Assembly (NCBI GenBank): GCA_946811185.2
Contig: OX328109.1
Location: 11,692,255-11,756,254, forward strand
Origin: Hippopus hippopus
Lineage: Eukaryota; Mollusca; Bivalvia; Cardiida; Cardiidae
DNA: 64,000 nt
Direction of reading: 5' to 3'
The notes beneath the pieces were generated by a model, which saw only the letters and a program-made list of their open reading frames with translations, ran no database searches and had not been told where the DNA came from. The position numbers were made by a program, and so were the translations under genes. Each line of letters begins with the position of its first letter. Position 1 is the first letter of the stretch. Shown in pieces: positions 23,626 to 32,899 of the stretch.

Positions 23626-23829
23626 TTTTTAAAATGTTGATGCTGTTTTTACATCTTGAAGTATATTTATTTGTCTTGAAGTGGTTTTATGTTTTGACAT
23701 GATAATTTTGCTTTCATGTATCAAATTTATATATCATTTTGGTATAATTGCGACTATCTTGATTGAATATTTTAAATATCTTGATAGTGTTTTTATATCT
23801 TGAATATTTTCTGCTATGGCATTCCATAC

Positions 23830-24440
23830 AAAACTGCCTCCTTTTTAATCGTCCACTTTATACAATTGTGCAAGAAAATGTATCTTTTTTTATTTATAGT
23901 TATTTTACCTGAGATTTTGCGGCACAAAAACTAAATGGGCCCCTTTAACTCACAGTGAGAACCGTTATAACAGAAGGACAAAGACAAACATAATTGCTAA
24001 TACTTATGCATATAAAAGGATCTGTCATTATAGAGTAATATTCCGTCCTTTTAACTGGTCGTTCAGCTGAAGAGAGAGAGAGACACTAACCGACCGACAG
24101 GCAATAATGAGTAGAGAAAGAAGAAAAATAGAGACAGGTTAAGAGAGAGAGATGGTGGAGAGGGTAACAGAGATAAATTCTTTCGAAAACTTCTGCTAGA
24201 AGAAACACATTGCAAATATCTGTTTTTTCTCTAGAGATTCCCAGAAAATTGTCAAGTAGTCTACTTCCCAAGACAAAATGCGTTATTCAACGGTAAAACA
24301 TAATTAGATTTACGCCCGGATAAATGGTCCGGATAAATGGTCCGCCTGAATCGTCATTTTAGATGCAATTAAATTAGACGCACCGTTTCCGGTGATCAGT
24401 TGTAATGGAACAAATACTGGAGACAAAATGTTCTCGCATA
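23830..24440. other. No recognised feature
   Basis: Only a short GAGAGA tract near 24072 stands out. Confidence 0.35.
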
Positions 24441-24445
24441 ATCTC

Positions 24446-24676
24446 CTTAACTTTTTATCAGACGACAGAATATTCGACTCATCCATTCTCGAAGCATAGG
24501 CAGACGACATTGAGGAGGAAGTGCTCTTATGAATGGATTCGTCTCCGAAAAAGTAGAAAACATTGTGGGAAATGGAGACAATGCTGGTAACTAGATTTGT
24601 CTCACTTTCCCACAAAGTTTTTTTCACAGTGCTTTTTCAGGTTCATAAAAACACGGAAATATTTGGTAAAGGCTAA
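24446..24676. mobile_element. MITE family B
   Basis: TTTTTATCAGACGACAGAAT start, ACATTGTGGGAAATGGAG arm, ATTTGGTAAAGGCTAAA end, which it seems to share with the next copy. Confidence 0.65.
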
Positions 24677-24826
24677 ACTCCTCCGTAAGATAAAATTTTA
24701 GACTAGTTCATACTAAAAACATAACCGGTAGACCCATTAAATGTGTCTGAGATGATATGATTTGTCTTTAAAAGGGTAGAAAACGTTGTGGAAAAAAGAG
24801 AAAATGCTGTTTTCCTACGTTTTTAG

Positions 24827-26088
24827 CTCACCTGAGCACAACGTGCTCAATGGGAGCTCTTAGGATCACGTTGTGTCCGTCGTGCGTCGTCCGTGGTGCG
24901 GCGTCAACAATTCTTTAAACATCTTCTCCTCCTAAACCGCTGGCCAATTTGGACCAAACTTGGCTGGAATGTGACTTGGGAGGTCCTCTTTAAAAATTGT
25001 TCACAAAATTTGATTCCATCAAAAACTCTGGTTGCCATGGCAACCAAATGGAATTTTCTAAGAAATTCTTTAAAAATCTTCTCTTCTGAAACCGCTGGTC
25101 AAATTTTTGAATAATTTCACAGGAATGTTCCTTGGGTGACCCTTTTCAAAAAAGTGTCCGCGAAATTTTGATCCGTCGAAAAACATGGCCGTGGTGGGTG
25201 GGGGGCTCTTTGCACGATATGGACTTATAGAAATTCTTTTGAAATTCTTCTTCTCTTAAACCACTCGTCAGATTTTGAAATAATTTCACAGAAATGTTCC
25301 TTGGGTGCCCCTTTTGAAAAACTGTTCGCGAAATTTTGATCCGTCAAGAAACATAGCTGTGGTAGTGGGGGGCTATTTGCACTATCGGGACATAAAGAAA
25401 TTCTTAAACATTCTTCTTCTCTGAAACCACTGGTCAGATTCTGAAACCACTGGTCAGATTTTGAAATAATTTCACAGAAATGATCCTTATATTATGCCCC
25501 TTTTCTAGCTCGGCTGTTTTCGAAGAAAACACTGAGGTATTGTCATAGCCCTGTTGTCGTCATCTGCGTTGTTGTCGTAGTGCAAAAACTTTGACATTCT
25601 GTTATATCTCGGCTTCCACTCAACACATGTACTTGAAACTTGGAATAATTATTCACTAGTAAAAAAACAACCCATACAACAAGGGCAGATAACTCTAAAT
25701 CATTTTGTCCAAATTATGCCCCTTTTTCGACTTACAATTTTAAATTACTATCCAGCACCCAACAGCCAATCGTTGGCACCCGCATGCGGTGCTCTTGTTC
25801 GACTTAATATTTTTAGCCACTATCGGGCATGTGCTCTTGTTCAAGAAATGGTCCTTGGGTGACTTATCCCAAAATTTATTTGCAGAATTCTGATTCGTCA
25901 AAAACATGGCTGTGGTGATGATTGTAGGGGTGGTGACATATTTTGAAATGATTTTTACAGGTGACCTTTTCAAAATTGCTTGGCAAAATACTGATTTTGT
26001 TTCCAAAATTTCAATACTTCAAAAAAAAATTGGCTATGGTCCTCTCAAAAATTCAGGTGAGCGATCCAGGGCCATCTTGGCCCTCTTA
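24827..26088 (+). mobile_element. Pearl/Helentron-like element, inserted copy
   Basis: Starts AGCTCACCTGAGCACAACG and ends CAGGTGAGCGATCCAGGG with a GGGCCATCTTGGCCC hairpin and CTCTTATT. It is the same family as 21344-22651, in the other orientation. The core has tandem units with AATTTCACAGAAATGTTCCT and AAATTTTGATCCGTC. The flanking MITE halves fix both ends in a T-rich site. Confidence 0.7.
25490..25750 (+). repeat. Secondary repeat inside the Helentron-like element
   Basis: Bounded by two ATTATGCCCCTTTT copies (25492 and 25712). It contains AGCTCGGCTGTTTTCGAAGA and a region absent from the sister element, so it looks like a later insertion or a divergent core. Confidence 0.4.
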
Positions 26089-26189
26089 TTTCCTTTTCCC
26101 GCGATGTTTTCAAACCCCTTCTTTTCAGGGTCGAACAAATAGGATCATCAATTCCATGCCTTCTTTTCCATCTTTCGTCTTTTTCTAAA

Positions 26190-26262
26190 AACAGTAGGAC
26201 ATCATTAGACTACACTGGCGTGCAGTGTGATCTTCATTTGAAGCCGTCTGGTCTTTGTCATT
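26190..26262. mobile_element. MITE family C remnant
   Basis: TACACTGGCGTGCAGTGTGA and a decayed GTCTGGTCTTTGTC arm. Confidence 0.4.
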
Positions 26263-26339
26263 TTATTTTTTCATTCTGCATTCAAACTCTTAATGAAAAG
26301 AAGGAAATGCGATTTTAAAGTCATTTTTGCGTATTCAGT

Positions 26340-26575
26340 GCTATTTTTGTTTGTTTATTTGTACCGTGTTTTTAACGCCGATTTCAACATTATATACATC
26401 AGTTCTATCTATGCCTTCCTAGAGCTTCTCTTACCAGTACTTTGCACAATATTCTTCCCAAGTCATTGGCTGCTTTCCCACATGACCGTGTCCAAATCAA
26501 TGATCCACAGTGAGAGATGAATGAATCCTGTCGAAATAAGTACAGTACTAAATTTGCCGAAATCTCTGAATAAAT
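26340..26575 (-). mobile_element. tRNA-derived SINE, head eroded
   Basis: Body in minus orientation: TTTTAACGCCGATTTCAACA, TTACCAGTACTTTGCACAAT and TGGCTGCTTTCCCACATGAC, followed by a decayed head. Confidence 0.65.
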
Positions 26576-26660
26576 AATTCGGTATAAAGCCAAGACCTCT
26601 GATTACAAATTTTGTGCTGTATCAGACAGCTTGATCCAACAACTCAATAAAACATAAGAG

Positions 26661-26894
26661 TGAGCCATGCAATGTGAAAAGTGTGCTAAGTGCATCTACG
26701 AAAAGTATCGATCGCGGACTGCGCATGCTGACCTGGGCCGAAACTTTCCGCTATCCTTAAATTTTCTGTACTCTACCTCATGACGCTGTTGATTGTTAGA
26801 CAAAATGGATTTACGGATCCATGATCATGTGAGGACTTGCTTGGTATCCTGCATCACGGAGATGCATTAAGTCCCCTTTTGTCAGAGCAAGGCT
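26661..26894 (+). mobile_element. MITE family A
   Basis: TGAGCCATGCAATGTG start and GTCAGAGCAAGGCTC end; most of the left hairpin stem is deleted. Confidence 0.75.
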
Positions 26895-27408
26895 CGAGTA
26901 TTTTTGTTCGAGATGAAAACCGAGACAGAGAGGCACCGAGTTGAGGCCGACTTTAAGAACAAATTACAAATCGCTAGTATCATTATTTGGAACTATTTGT
27001 CTTCAAAGCCATAAACATCATCTAACCTCATTGTTAAAAAAGTAGAGATTAAATTCATGACCTTAACATCCATTTTTAACCCCCCCCTACCCTGCTAAAT
27101 AAAAGAAATGAAACTTTCAAACCGATAGTAAAAAATCCAAATTATCCTAATTCAAAGGTACTTTTGGAAGAAAGATATCTCCTTTTCGGACAGTGTACAG
27201 GGTGATTCATAATATCTGATACAGTTTCAATACTTAATAATTTTTTACTGCCGGCACTTATCTTGTTATAGTTTATATCACAATACTCTACAATAATTAC
27301 AGTTTTGTTTGATATACAATATTAAGTACTTTCAATATTAACATGTTAAATAAAATAGGTCCAAATTGTTCACAACATTTACACGAAATGCTCTGTATGA
27401 CGTTCATT

Positions 27409-27873
27409 CTAGGCTATTGCGACGTCAAGCCTCCTTTGAAAGTTTGCTGTCACCAATGCACACATTTCTGAGGTTATTTTTCTCATCTCTCAACAAATAG
27501 AGTGTTTCAACTCGCCCACGATGTTTGGTTTAAGTGAATATACATTTTCTTTCAAGTGTTCCCATGAGAAAAAGTCCAAAGGACTAGGGTGTTGGGAATG
27601 AGTGATGGACCAAACATTGCCAGTCCTGAAGGAGATGAAGTTTTCCCAAAAGTTTCATGAAGCCACGACAATACTGAATTTGCTGTATGGGGTGCTGCTC
27701 CACCCTGTTTGAACCAAATCTCTTTTTCTCTGTAAAGCTGGCTAAAACTTGTTTTTCAGCAATGTTAGGCACTGTAACGTTCCCTGATTACTGTCTGCGT
27801 CTCTCCACCTTGTTTCAAAAAGAATGGTCCAATCACACCTCAGTAACTTAACGCCACCCATACGGTAATTTTT
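27409..27873 (-). pseudogene. Mariner-superfamily transposase, broken
   Basis: Minus-strand peptide pieces in order are KITVWVALSY, GVIGPFFLKQGGET, WFKQGGAAPHTANSVLSWL and KPNIVGELKHSI, with RRLDVAIA before a stop. These match the DDE_3-type transposase pattern VTVW..S..G.IGP, then QQDGA.PH, then W..LK..VY...P. The expected QQDGA catalytic Asp reads QGGA. Stops and frame shifts interrupt the frame. It cannot encode an active enzyme. Confidence 0.7.
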
Positions 27874-27897
27874 TCATCGTGTACGGGATTTTCATGA

Positions 27898-28194
27898 TAA
27901 ATGTGAAGCAGCACCTCATACAGCACATTCGGTATTGTCGTGGCTTCATGAAACTCTCGGGAAAACTTCATCATCTTCAGGACTGACAAGGTTTGGCCCT
28001 CTCGTTCCCCGGACATTAGTCCTTTGAACTTTTTTTTGTGGAGACATTTGAAAGAAAATGTATATTCACCTAACCGAAACACTGTTGGAGGGTTGAAACA
28101 AGCTACTCGTCGAGGGATGAGAAAAATAACGCCAGAATTGTGTTCATCGGTGATGGCAAACTTTCAAAAGAGGCTTGACGTCACCATAGCCTAG
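27898..28194 (+). pseudogene. Mariner-superfamily transposase C-terminus, inverted twin
   Basis: Plus-strand pieces APHTAHSVLSWLHETL, FFLWRHLKENVYSPN, GMRKITPEL and MANFQKRLDVTIA mirror the minus-strand copy and end at a stop at about the same place. One in-frame stop precedes TFFLW. The part before APHTAH is missing, because the twin copy starts at the arm junction. Confidence 0.7.
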
Positions 28195-28644
28195 AATGGA
28201 CATCATATACAGTATATCATTTAAATGTTGTGAAAAAGTTTGACCTATTTAATTTAACATGTAAGTATTTAAAGTCCTTAACATTGTGTATCAAACTAAA
28301 CTGTAATTATTGTAGAGTATTGTGATATAAATTATAACAAGGTATGTACTGGCAGAAAAAAAAATATTACAGATTGAAACTGTATCAGATATTATGAATC
28401 ACCCTGTACATCCAAGATCAGACTGCACGTTCTGTGCAGTCTGATCTTGATCTACGCTGTCCGCAAAAGGTCAGTGAGTAGCGCTAAGCAGCCTATGGGT
28501 TACTTCAAAATGTTTAAAGAAATCGCATTATGTAACGAAATAAACTCTCACAGAATCCTCTAACCTTTATGTCTTTCAAAGAAAACTCGAACCGAAAAAG
28601 CCTGGAAATTTTTAAATAATTTGGCGAGTTCCGTGGAACTCCCA

Positions 28645-28900
28645 TTTTTAAGCTCTCTTTACCCTGTTTCAAGGATTGGTTATAGTTAGTGCGACAGGAT
28701 TCATTCCTCTCTAAGGTTGAACACAGATTTTACCATGTTTATGTGGGGAAATAGTCCAGCCAGTGGCTTGGAAAGGGTAATGTATGTGCACTTGGCAAAC
28801 GGAATACCAGGATGTTTGTGCTAATCGCCGTGATATTTCTGAGGTATTGTTGAAAGCGGGATAAAACTGGGTACAAACGATTCCCTTCATCCATAAACCC
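28645..28900 (+). mobile_element. tRNA-derived SINE, diverged, head lost
   Basis: Body landmarks: GTGCGACAGGATTCATTCCT, CCAGTGGCTTGGAAAGG, ATCGCCGTGATATTTCTGAG and TGTTGAAAGCGGGATAAA. There is no usable A box. Confidence 0.6.
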
Positions 28901-28904
28901 ATTC

Positions 28905-29455
28905 AAAAACACTGTCAGTGAACTTAGCAACATCATTCAGTTGTGGACTTGTCCTGAAAGAATTTTTTATGGTTATGATGCGGTGGTCAGTCTGCTATTT
29001 GAAGCGTTCCAAACGTGTCTTGTTCTAGTACATGTACTTCACGGTCTCTCTCGGCCACTAGCTACTGACAGACAAAGTACCAGTACTGTGTACAGCGACA
29101 AGAGAGGAACGATTCCTGTGAGAATGACCATCGTCAAATCGTTGCAAGCTGCAACTGTTATGTCTAGAATGTGTAGTCTGATCTTAATTTACACTGGCCA
29201 CAATGGCAACTTTAGTTGTGAAAGGCAATTAAATGGTTAAGGTCCACATACCCTTTATACGAGTGTAATGGACTGTTAAACTTTGGGACAAATTGTCCCA
29301 CGTGACAGTGATGTCGTCATTACATTGGTCTGTTATGTTCATACAATAGCAGAACGAAGATGCATTCAGTATTATTTCAACGTCGGGAATATTATCTATT
29401 GCTACATTTACATTTTTTTTACATTTTTTTTTTTTTTGTATGTAATGCCTTTTTT
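28905..29455. other. Family C remnant in otherwise unassigned DNA
   Basis: 29155-29243 carries AGAATGTGTAGTCTGATCTT and TACACTGGCCACAATGGC from family C. The rest shows only a T-run near 29410. Confidence 0.4.
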
Positions 29456-29457
29456 TC

Positions 29458-29738
29458 CAAGATTATTTCAGTTATTTTACGGCGTCAGTGTACCTATCAA
29501 TGCTTTCCTGGAGTTTCTTTAACCAGTGCTACCCACAAAAGTCTTCCTAATCCACTGGCTGCTTTCTTATAAAAACATTTTCGAAACAATATCTATAGCG
29601 GAGAGAGGGGAATTAATTCTGTCCCAATGACTGTCATCAGTCCTCGGAAAGAAATAGGTCAAGGTCCAGATTCGAACCAGCGACCTCCTGGCCTCAAGTC
29701 GTGTACGATATACCGACTGAGCTTACGGGCTCGACACA
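29458..29738 (-). mobile_element. tRNA-derived SINE
   Basis: Minus-strand head includes GCTCAGTCGGTATATCG (A box) and CGCTGGTTCGAATCTGG (B box). The body has GGATTAGGAAGACTTTTG and a SINE-type TGACGCCGTAAAATAACTG segment. Confidence 0.8.
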
Positions 29739-29982
29739 TACTCATATAGATGCTAGGTATATGGTCGGCGTGTTAGGGTTAAGGCGTGGAAAAAATGTTT
29801 CAAGACAATTTTTAACCCTTTGAACTATAGACAAGGAAATTCGCCTTTAAGGTCGACGTAGATCAAGATCAAACTGCACAGAGCGTCCTCTTCTCATTCA
29901 TTCGACACAAAAACTAAAATAGCTGACGTGTGTGACAGATTCATGATTGCTCCTCAATGAGAACAACATCTTTTAGTCCTAT

Positions 29983-30135
29983 ATCACACAATCCCGAATT
30001 TTAACGACCCTCGGAAAGAGGCCTTTTTAAAACATTGTTGGAAAAGAAGAAAATACTCATTTTTCCCTCCACGTTTTCTCTATTTCAAAATCAAATGCCA
30101 CCATCTGAACCACATTCAACCCTTATCCTGCTGTA
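29983..30135. mobile_element. MITE family B, short
   Basis: ATCCCGAATTTTAACGACCC, AAACATTGTTGGAAAAG and TCCACGTTTTCTCTATTTC. Confidence 0.6.
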
Positions 30136-30328
30136 TAAATTTTAATGAAATTTTCAAGCTGATAGTAAAAACCAGAATAATGCTATTTCAAAATTCCTTT
30201 TTGAATAAAACTATCTCCTTATCGGACAGTGTAGATCCAAGATCAGACTGTACGTTTTGTGCAGTCTGATCTTGTTCTACACTGTCCGCAGAAGGTCAGT
30301 GAGTCGCGCTTAGCAGCCTAAGGGTTAA
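30115..30328. mobile_element. MITE family C, full length
   Basis: TCAACCCTTATCCTGCT start, CGGACAGTGTAGATCCAAG and CTTGTTCTACACTGTCCGC arms, and TTAGCAGCCTAAGGGTTAA end. Confidence 0.8.
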
Positions 30329-30487
30329 TTGTTTTGGGTAAACTGCTCAAGATTTGGACAAGTCTATAATAGTGCGGTGTAGTCAAGAGTAATTTTGGCG
30401 GGAAAAGAGTAAATACAAACTAGGAGATGAGTTTTCTGTTACTACAAATTACACGTACATGTATAATTGAAGTTAATTACATGCTTC

Positions 30488-30675
30488 GACTCTTTACCAC
30501 AGGACAAGATTTCAGACTTATTTTTACTGAAAGCACTTGCAGAGGACAAATTTAAAGGACGCAGATGATGTTTTTTTTTTTTCTCAGAAAGGGTAGAAAA
30601 CATCGTAGGAAAACGAGAAAAATGCTGATATCCAGTCTTTTTTCTCTTATACTCACAATTTTTTCAAAAGCTGCC
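30488..30675. mobile_element. MITE family B
   Basis: GACTCTTTACCACAGGAC start, AACATCGTAGGAAAACGAG arm and a shortened right arm. Confidence 0.6.
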
Positions 30676-30687
30676 TGGCGTGTAGGG

Positions 30688-30866
30688 CCCGTATTCACCA
30701 ACCACTTTTAAGAACTTTCTTTGTCTTATTCTATGTCTTATTCTCCAGAATTTTCTATACTTGAAAGCAACTTAACTTCCAATCAGAAGTCGTGTTACTT
30801 TCAGATTTAGAAATCTTTGAGAATAAGACTAAGAATATTCTCAAAAATGGTTGGTGAATAAACCCC
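30688..30866. mobile_element. Family F hairpin MITE
   Basis: Ends CCCGTATTCACCAACCACTT and AATGGTTGGTGAATAAACC are inverse. Inner arms TGTCTTATTCTCCAGAATTT and ACTTTCAGATTTAGAAAT also pair. Confidence 0.75.
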
Positions 30867-31054
30867 AGGTCTCCAACACACAGGAATGTTTGGTTAAGCA
30901 TAAAGACTGCTAGAGATCTGGTTTAAAAGAATATATTTCCTCGTTTAGATCCAGACAGCAAAAAAAAAAAAGTGGAGCACAACACTATTTCTTCGTTTGG
31001 AACGATGTTTAAAACACTTTTATTACCAATGACGACTAGAATAGATTTTGCGGC

Positions 31055-31115
31055 GGGCCTAGATCAAGATTGGACTGCACAGAACATGCAGTCTGATCTT
31101 TGACCTACACTGTCA
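31055..31115. mobile_element. MITE family C core
   Basis: CCTAGATCAAGATTGGACTG and AACATGCAGTCTGATCTTTG with CTACACTGTC. Confidence 0.55.
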
Positions 31116-31127
31116 ATAGCTTGGGTC

Positions 31128-31336
31128 TGTCTGTATTCACCAGCCATTCTTGAAAATATTCTTTGTCTTATTCTCAAAGATTTTCTAAATTTTCTAAATT
31201 TGAAAGTATCTCAACTTCTGATTGGCTAAACCAGATGGTTTAGCCATTTAGAAGTTATGTTACTTTCAAGTATAGAAAATTCTGGAGAATAAGACAAAAA
31301 ATATTCTCAAGAATGGTTGGTGAATACGGACTCGGG
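31128..31336. mobile_element. Family F hairpin MITE, full copy
   Basis: GTATTCACCAGCCATTCTTG and CAAGAATGGTTGGTGAATAC ends. The centre AACCAGATGGTTTAGCC is flanked by paired arms. A family A fragment (31340-31440, CCTCATGATTTAGTCGG) follows. Confidence 0.8.
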
Positions 31337-31552
31337 TGCAAAACTATGACCAAAAAAGGTTGACCTGGGCCAAAACTTTTGCTATCGATCAATATTCTGC
31401 TCAAAGGACCAGTTTACCTCATGATTTAGTCGGTTATTAGACATGTGCCGTCTGATCTTGGATCTACATTATCCGATACGGCGAATATTTATCTTTTTTA
31501 AAAGCCATTCAAACATGCATCCCGACAAGACAATACCAATACCAGAAAGACC

Positions 31553-31804
31553 GGGCCATGCTCTAGCAAAGGGGAATGTCAGTAATGATGCCGGTGATGC
31601 ATTTTACCAAGCAAGTCATCATATAGATAATAAAATCCATTTTGTCTAACAACCGGCTGAATCTGACGGTAGACTGGTTCTTTGACATTCATATAATTGA
31701 CCAACAGCAAAAAGTTTCAGCCCAAGTCAACCTGCGCCGATTGCTCAGGCTGACTTGTGTCGATACTTTTTGCATATGAACCCCATTTTCACAGAGCACG
31801 GCTC
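31553..31804 (-). mobile_element. MITE family A
   Basis: Complement orientation: GGGCCATGCTCTAGCAAAGG to CACAGAGCACGGCTCA, with AGTCAACCTGCGCCGATTGC hairpin stem. Confidence 0.8.
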
Positions 31805-31937
31805 AATTCCTTGTTGCATTTCAGTCCTACTGTATCACGACTTTTTATTGTCTCATTTGAAGACTGGACAGATATCTCAAGGGGCTACTTTACAACCGCG
31901 AATTCCTGCGTAATTTGCTCAATTCAAATGAAACTTA

Positions 31938-32271
31938 CCACCCCTACGGCACTGTAAATGGTATTATGTTTGTCTTGGGACTTACGTATATTCATGTCAT
32001 TGTTGTTGTTGTAATAGGTGTTACTTTGTTGTTTATTGTTGAGCAATTGTAAGCAGACCAAATTACACCTTGGATATATTTGATTCGGTACATGATATTT
32101 CTCCGCCGTGTAATGTAGGTCTGCTTCAAAGTATGCAAAAGGGTTTACTATGGCAAGCAACGTAATAATTAAAATGAAACAAACAAGACAAATTGTCTGT
32201 AAAACTCTACCGGTCAGAAGCTGAGCATGTTGTTTTACAACGTTTACAATGCCTTCCACTTTTCCACTCAC
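31938..32271 (-). CDS. Candidate first exon of a single-pass membrane protein
   Basis: A 115-codon minus-strand frame starts at an ATG (32271) with a hydrophilic stretch (MSGKVEGIVNVVKQHAQ). A strong hydrophobic segment follows at residues about 25-47 (ICLVCFILIITLLAIVNPF), then a polar Asn/Gln-rich tail. Two consensus splice donors lie in frame: AC/GTAAGTCC ending an exon at 31986, and GGTG/GTAAGTTT ending one at 31938. Signal anchor plus donors suggest a real 5' coding exon. No family is recognised, no downstream exon was found in the MITE-filled sequence to the left, and a chance frame remains possible. Confidence 0.35.
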
Positions 32272-32277
32272 AGACCA

Positions 32278-32520
32278 CAGTTGATTTGATTGATTGATTT
32301 TTGTCTATTTATCGTCCCCCGTGTGGCCGACGCCCCTTTAAAAAAGACTATAGCTTATGTTTCCGGTTATGCTGCAACATATAGGACTAAACCCATCCTA
32401 AGTTACGCTTGATACTTTAATGTACTCGATGTATAGCACTGTCGTTTAACGTCTCATTCGAAAGTCTATTAGCCCATGGTCATCGGAAGAGGAGTAGTGC
32501 ATACATATAACTTGCCTCTG
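32278..32520 (-). mobile_element. Second SINE family, partial
   Basis: GATTGATTGATTTTTGTC tail, ACCCATCCTAAGTTACGC and GTCTCATTCGAAAGTCTA match the split copy at 18657-19210. The tRNA-like head is lost. Confidence 0.6.
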
Positions 32521-32581
32521 GAACAGTTTATGGGATTACGGTTTCGTTTCTTAGCCTAAAAGCACCGTATGCATCAAGTAA

Positions 32582-32622
32582 AGTAACTCCTCTCTCTCTC
32601 CCTCTCTCTCTCTCCCTCTCTC

Positions 32623-32668
<46 letters not shown>
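32582..32668 (+). repeat. TC microsatellite
   Basis: Nearly pure (TC)n with CCC interruptions; it explains the Glu-Arg frame on the minus strand. Confidence 0.95.
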
Positions 32669-32669
<1 letters not shown>

Positions 32670-32671
<2 letters not shown>

Positions 32672-32895
32672 CACTTTACCACACGACAAAATTTTAGACC
32701 TATCCAACTTGAAAGCATTTGCAGACGACAATTTCAGTGTGACTCAAATGATGGGATTACCTTTGATAAGGCTGAAATCATTGTTGAAAAAGGAGAAAAT
32801 GCTTGTTACCAGCATTTTCTCCTTTTTCCAGAATGTTTTCAAAAGGCTTCTTCCTCAGGGTCGTTAAAAGTCGGAATTGTGTGGTAAAGGTTAGT
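32670..32895. mobile_element. MITE family B, full length
   Basis: ACTTTACCACACGACAAAAT start, GGAGAAAATGCTTGTTACCA centre, and GTCGTTAAAAGTCGG then GTGGTAAAGG end. Confidence 0.85.
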
Positions 32896-32899
32896 AAAT

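Larger units (their letters stand above)
21018..23826. mobile_element. 2.8-kb composite with inverted arms
   Basis: The left arm (21018-21290) from ATGGAATGCCATAGCAG through AATATTCAAGATATAAAAAC to ACAGCATCAAC is repeated inverted at about 23630-23826. The left arm also has a direct repeat of AAGACAAATAAATATACTTC. A further inner inverted pair is described at 23365-23625. A pearl/Helentron-like element occupies 21344-22651 inside. The rest (22652-23340) has no recognised gene. Confidence 0.65.
24676..26150. mobile_element. MITE family B split by a Helentron-like element
   Basis: The left half (24676-24826) ends in AATGCTGTTTTCCTACGTTTT. The right half resumes at about 26089 with CCTTTTCCCGCGATGTTTTC and AGGGTCGAACAAATAGG. 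Together they are one MITE copy interrupted near its centre. Confidence 0.7.
27198..28406. mobile_element. Mariner-type foldback transposon, TA target duplication
   Basis: Termini CAGGGTGATTCATAATATCT and AGATATTATGAATCACCCTG are perfect inverses. TA flanks both sides inside a family C MITE. Arms of about 500 bp (27198-27700 and 27905-28406) are inverted copies of the 3' half of one transposon. The loop of about 200 bp (27701-27904) carries a further part of the transposase from the minus-strand copy only. Both arms are decayed, so this is a dead, mobilisable-looking palindrome. Confidence 0.8.
27076..28503. mobile_element. MITE family C split by a mariner foldback
   Basis: The left part (TACCCTGCTAAATAAAAG, CCGATAGTAAAAAATCC, CGGACAGTG) ends at TA (27196-27197). 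The right part resumes after the second TA at 28407-28408 with CATCCAAGATCAGACTGCAC and ends GCTAAGCAGCCTATGGGTTA. Confidence 0.75.

Noticed and set aside
32528..32731. Glu-Arg repeat frame
   Set aside because: Translation of a TC microsatellite on the reverse strand.
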